This document shows, one piece after another, positions 4,935 to 8,215 of a stretch of 8,215 nt of DNA (the first letter of the stretch is position 1; every line of letters starts with the position of its first letter). Made by a program: the position numbers and the translations under genes. The stretch spans positions 1 through 8,215 of the forward strand of contig CAZCEC010000126.1 in NCBI GenBank assembly GCA_964497615.1, given 5' to 3'. Source of the DNA: CAZCEC01 sp964497615 (GTDB taxonomy: Bacteria; Chloroflexota; Anaerolineae; Anaerolineales; UBA6663). A model generated the notes under the pieces. The model searched no databases. It had not been told where the DNA came from and saw only the letters and a list, made by a program, of their open reading frames with translations.

Positions 4935-7160
4935 ATGGAATTCACCACTGAGACGCTGAAGTACCTTCCCTGGCTCATCCCGCTGCCGCCGCTGCTGTCG
5001 TTTGCGCTGATCGTACTGGTGACGAACCGCAGCAAGGCGCTCAGCACCGTGGTGGCTGTGGGGTTGATGGGATTGTCCTGGGTCTTGAGTTGGGTGGTTT
5101 TCTTCAACACCCTCAGCCCGGTTCTCTTTCCGCACTTCGGCGAAGAGGTACTGCACGACGCGGTCGAGTGGCTGCCTTTTGGCTCCTCAGCCGTGGGCAC
5201 CACGCCCCTGGAGATGGGCGTACTGGTGGACCCGCTGACGGGCGTGATGCTGTTCTTCGTCTCGCTGGCCTGCCTGCTCATCTTCATCTACAGCATCGGC
5301 TATAGCAACTTCGGCAAGGAGCGCGACAGCCACGACGTGCCGGGCACGCCCCCGCACGGCGTCGAGCCGCTGTACTCCCGTTTCTTCGCCTATCTCTCTC
5401 TGTTCGCTTTTGGGATGTTACTACTGGTGGTGGCCGACAACCTGCTGCTGATGTTCGTTGGCTGGGAGATCATGGGGCTGTGCTCATATCTCCTCATCGG
5501 CTTCTGGTACGCCCGCAACTACGCCGACCCCAAGCAGATCACCCCCCGCCGGGCGGCGGTCAAGGCGTTTATGACCACCCGCGTGGGCGACATGTTCATG
5601 CTCCTGGGCATCGCCTATCTCTACAGCCAGGCGAATACGCTCAACTTCCGCGAGATCCTCTACAACGAGGAGATGCTGCACCACCTGGCAACCACGCCTT
5701 CGATCATCGCCGGATTCATGGTCTCGCACGTGGTGGGCCTGCTGCTGTTCGCCGGCACCATCGGCAAGAGCGCCCAATTCCCGCTGCACGTCTGGCTGCC
5801 GGACGCGATGGAAGGCCCCACGCCCGTCAGCGCCATGATCCATGCCGCCACGATGGTCTCGGCCGGCGTGTACGCCATGGTGCGCATGTTCCCGCTGCTC
5901 TCGGCGGGCTGGCATGAGGGCGGGGCGCTCACCCCGCCCATGATGGCGATGGCGGCTATTGGGGCCTTTACAGCGCTGTTCGCTGCCACCATCGCCGTCG
6001 CCCAGAGCGATGTGAAGAAGGTGCTGGCCTACTCCACCATCTCGCAGTTGGGCTTCATGATCGCGGCGCTGGGCATCGGCGGCTACATCGCTGCCGCTTT
6101 CCATCTCGTGACGCACGCCTTCTTCAAGGCGCTGCTGTTCCTGGGCTCCGGCTCCGTCATCCACGGGGTGGAGCACGGCCACCATCACGCCAGCCACGGC
6201 CACGGCGAGTCGCATGGTGCGCCGTTCGACCCGCAGAACATGTTCAACATGGGCGGGCTGGCCAAGCGCATGCCCATCACCTATTGGACCTTTGTGATCG
6301 GCGGCTTCGCGCTGGCGGGCTTTCCCTTCATCACCGCCGGGTTCTGGAGCAAGGACGAAATCCTGGCCGATGCCTGGGCGCATGCCCCGGTGGTCTTTGT
6401 CGTGCTGGCGGCAGCCGCGCTGCTGACGGCCTTCTACACCATGCGCCAGATTGTGCTCACCTTCCACGGCGAGCCGCGCTCCGCCGCCGCCGAGCACGCC
6501 ACCGAGAGCGATTCGATCTTCCGGCCGATGCTGCTGGCGCTGGTGGTGCTGGCGTTCTTTGCGATCACCGCCGGCTGGGTGGGCATCCCCGAGCACTTCC
6601 CCGTCATCGGCGGGCTGATCCCCAACTGGTTCCACGACTATGTGGGCGCCACCCTGCTGGAGCACCCGCATGCGCTGGAATTCAATTATGTGCCGCTGAT
6701 TACGTCGCTGGTGGTGGCGCTGGGCGGCTTGCTGCTGGGTTGGTGGGTATATCGCGGCTACCGCCACGGCGCGACCGATCCTGCGCAGCGCGCGCTGGGC
6801 CCGGTCTTCACCCTGCTGCGCGACAAGTATTACTTTGACGAGATCTACGATACGGTCTTTGTGCGCCCGGCCTACTGGCTCTCCGAGACTTTTGCCTCGG
6901 TGTGGGTGGATAAGGGCGTGATCGACGGCACCCTGCACGTGCTGGGCAGCGGCGCCCTGCGCCTGGGGAGCATCTTCCGCGACTACTTCGACGCCCCGGT
7001 GATCAACGGTTCCGGCGATCTGGTGGCGAACCTGGTGCAGCGCTTCGGGCGGGCTTTCCGCGTCATCCAAACCGGCAAGGTGCAGCAGTACCTGCTCATC
7101 GGCATGGCGATTGTGGTGGTGGTTGGGGCCGTGCTGCTGCTGCCGGGACTCGGACAATAA
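4935..7160 (+). CDS. nuoL: NADH-quinone oxidoreductase subunit L (NuoL, ND5)
   Basis: A 741-residue Mrp-antiporter-like subunit, the most distal proton pump of complex I, longer than E. coli NuoL (613). Key residues are in place: E178 in GWEIMGLCSYLLIG (E. coli E144), K278 in IGKSAQFPLHVWLPDAMEG (E. coli K229), K398 in THAFFKALLFL, and K473 in FWSKDEI (E. coli K399). The C-terminus has the ND5-specific KYYFDEIYD motif, the long amphipathic lateral-helix region (about 635-715) and a final membrane segment (about 717-738), which separate it from NuoM and NuoN. Two insertions stand out: a hydrophilic stretch at about 126-146 before RFFAYLSLF, and a loop at 413-428 with seven His in fourteen residues. 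It is preceded by a good GGAG site and the large palindrome, and ends 5 bp before nuoM. Confidence 0.97.
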   Translation: MEFTTETLKYLPWLIPLPPLLSFALIVLVTNRSKALSTVVAVGLMGLSWVLSWVVFFNTLSPVLFPHFGEEVLHDAVEWLPFGSSAVGTTPLEMGVLVDPLTGVMLFFVSLACLLIFIYSIGYSNFGKERDSHDVPGTPPHGVEPLYSRFFAYLSLFAFGMLLLVVADNLLLMFVGWEIMGLCSYLLIGFWYARNYADPKQITPRRAAVKAFMTTRVGDMFMLLGIAYLYSQANTLNFREILYNEEMLHHLATTPSIIAGFMVSHVVGLLLFAGTIGKSAQFPLHVWLPDAMEGPTPVSAMIHAATMVSAGVYAMVRMFPLLSAGWHEGGALTPPMMAMAAIGAFTALFAATIAVAQSDVKKVLAYSTISQLGFMIAALGIGGYIAAAFHLVTHAFFKALLFLGSGSVIHGVEHGHHHASHGHGESHGAPFDPQNMFNMGGLAKRMPITYWTFVIGGFALAGFPFITAGFWSKDEILADAWAHAPVVFVVLAAAALLTAFYTMRQIVLTFHGEPRSAAAEHATESDSIFRPMLLALVVLAFFAITAGWVGIPEHFPVIGGLIPNWFHDYVGATLLEHPHALEFNYVPLITSLVVALGGLLLGWWVYRGYRHGATDPAQRALGPVFTLLRDKYYFDEIYDTVFVRPAYWLSETFASVWVDKGVIDGTLHVLGSGALRLGSIFRDYFDAPVINGSGDLVANLVQRFGRAFRVIQTGKVQQYLLIGMAIVVVVGAVLLLPGLGQ

Positions 7161-7165
7161 CTAAC

Positions 7166-8215
7166 ATGACATCGCTCTTACAAGACAACCTGCTGAGCGT
7201 CATCCTGTTCGCCCCCGCGCTCGGCGCGCTGGTGGTGCTCGTGCTGCCCAAGGACCAGACGGGGCTCATCCGCTGGGCGGCGTTCATCGCCAGCCTGTTC
7301 CCGCTGGGTCTGTCCATCGCCCTGTGGCTGCGGTTCGAGGGCGGCGCGGCGGGCTTCCAACTGCAAGAGAACTATCAGTGGTTCTCAGTCATCAACTCCA
7401 ACTACCACCTGGGCGTGGACGGCATCAGCCTGCCCATGGTGCTGCTCACGACGCTGCTTACGCCCCTGTGCATCCTGTTCTCGTTCAGCATCACCGAGAA
7501 GGTCAAGGCCTTCATGGTGCTGTTCCTGCTGCTGGAAACCGGCATGCTGGGCGTCTTCCTGGCCCTGGACCTGATCCTGTTCTTCCTGTTCTGGGAAGTG
7601 GGCCTGATCCCGATGTACTTCCTGATCAACATCTGGGGCAGCGCCAACCGCCGGTATGCGTCGTTCAAGTTCTTTATCTACACCATGGCCGGGTCGGTGG
7701 GCCTGCTGTTGGCCATTCAGACCATCGGCATCACCCTGGGCACGTTCGACATGCTGGCGGCCTTCCAGCGCTGGCCGGCCTTTAGCGGCACGATCTACGG
7801 CATCCCCGCCAGCACCGTCCGCGCGGTCGCCTTCTGGGCCTTCACCATCGCCTTCGCCATCAAGGTGCCCATCTGGCCCTTCCACACCTGGCTACCCGAC
7901 GCCCACACCGAGGCGCCCACCGGCGGCTCGATGATCCTGGCCGGGGTGCTGCTCAAGCTGGGCGCCTATGGCTTCCTGCGGCTGGTGCTGCCCTTGTACC
8001 CGGTGGAGGCGGCGCAGTTCTCGGGTGTCTTGGCTGTGCTGGGTCTGCTGGCCATCATCATGGGCGCGCTGGCGTCGTTCGGCCAGCGCGACTTCAAGCG
8101 ACTGGTGGCCTACTCGTCCATCAACCACATGGGCTTTGTGGTGCTGGGCATCGCCGCCGCGGCTTGGGCCGCGCAGACCGGGGCGGTGGAATACCGCGCC
8201 TCAGCCATCATGGCC
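7166..8215 (+). CDS. nuoM: NADH-quinone oxidoreductase subunit M (NuoM, ND4), partial, 3' end outside window
   Basis: The first 350 codons are open to the right edge. This is the central antiporter-like proton-pump subunit of the membrane arm. Residues essential in E. coli NuoM are present: E144 in FWEVGLIPMYFLI (same number), K233 in AIKVPIWPFHTWLPDAHTEAP (E. coli K234) and K264 in GVLLKLGAYGF (E. coli K265). The AHTEAPTGGS signature distinguishes NuoM from NuoL (DAMEGPTPVS). The start ATG is 5 bp after the nuoL stop, with only a weak GGAC upstream, so coupling to nuoL is likely. By family size (about 500 residues) roughly a third lies beyond the window; nuoN is the expected next gene but cannot be seen. 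Confidence 0.96.
   Translation, partial: MTSLLQDNLLSVILFAPALGALVVLVLPKDQTGLIRWAAFIASLFPLGLSIALWLRFEGGAAGFQLQENYQWFSVINSNYHLGVDGISLPMVLLTTLLTPLCILFSFSITEKVKAFMVLFLLLETGMLGVFLALDLILFFLFWEVGLIPMYFLINIWGSANRRYASFKFFIYTMAGSVGLLLAIQTIGITLGTFDMLAAFQRWPAFSGTIYGIPASTVRAVAFWAFTIAFAIKVPIWPFHTWLPDAHTEAPTGGSMILAGVLLKLGAYGFLRLVLPLYPVEAAQFSGVLAVLGLLAIIMGALASFGQRDFKRLVAYSSINHMGFVVLGIAAAAWAAQTGAVEYRASAIMA

Noticed and set aside
5484..7157. A 557-codon open frame on the minus strand opposite nuoL
   Set aside because: It is rich in His, Gln, Arg, Gly and Ala with no recognisable domain. It is the usual antisense by-product of GC-rich codon use in the certain gene nuoL.

Overview
The window is a GC-rich bacterial chromosome segment with two divergent transcription units that share one short, AT-richer intergenic region (about 2266-2377). 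The rightward unit is a run of membrane-arm genes of respiratory complex I (NDH-1, NADH:quinone oxidoreductase): nuoA, nuoH, nuoJ, nuoK, nuoL and the first 350 codons of nuoM, which runs off the right edge. The leftward unit holds two tandem FemAB-type (peptidoglycan-bridge aminoacyltransferase, GNAT-fold) paralogues. The second of these runs off the left edge and changes in mid-frame from a FemAB domain into a tetratricopeptide (TPR) segment. GC content, the FemAB subtype and a His-rich NuoL loop suggest an uncultured Chloroflexota-like bacterium. That is an inference from family resemblance, not something the sequence proves.

Right part (2378-8215). The nuo genes are tightly packed: nuoA and nuoH are 1 bp apart, nuoH and nuoJ 19 bp, nuoJ and nuoK overlap by 4 bp (ATGA), and nuoL and nuoM are 5 bp apart. 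The one real gap, between nuoK and nuoL, is mostly filled by a near-perfect 50-bp palindrome that begins directly after the nuoK stop codon. The genes that normally sit between nuoA and nuoH (nuoB, C, D, often E, F, G) and between nuoH and nuoJ (nuoI) are absent. The locus therefore encodes only hydrophobic subunits: the quinone-site subunits A and H, and the proton-channel subunits J, K, L and M. The iron-sulfur and catalytic hydrophilic subunits must be encoded elsewhere for a working enzyme. The key buried charged residues of K, L, M and H are present, so all copies look functional. NuoH ends in a His/Asp-rich tail and NuoL has a His-rich loop.

Intergenic control region (2241-2377). A good extended -10 promoter reads towards nuoA (TTGACT, 17 bp, TATTAT preceded by TGC). 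Its -35 element lies in the first of two direct TTTGACTCAT repeats. A palindromic TATAAT and an imperfect inverted repeat over the start of the leftward gene complete an unusually structured region.

Left part (1-2286, minus strand). The first FemAB-like protein is complete and of normal architecture. The second matches it through about residue 309, then departs at a Asp-Ser-Leu-Trp-Gly-Val-Trp motif into a TPR array, losing the last ~45 residues of the FemAB fold. This in-frame junction is either a natural fusion through short homology or an assembly chimera, and it is the observation most worth checking. I found no RNA genes, CRISPR array, insertion sequence or phage genes.
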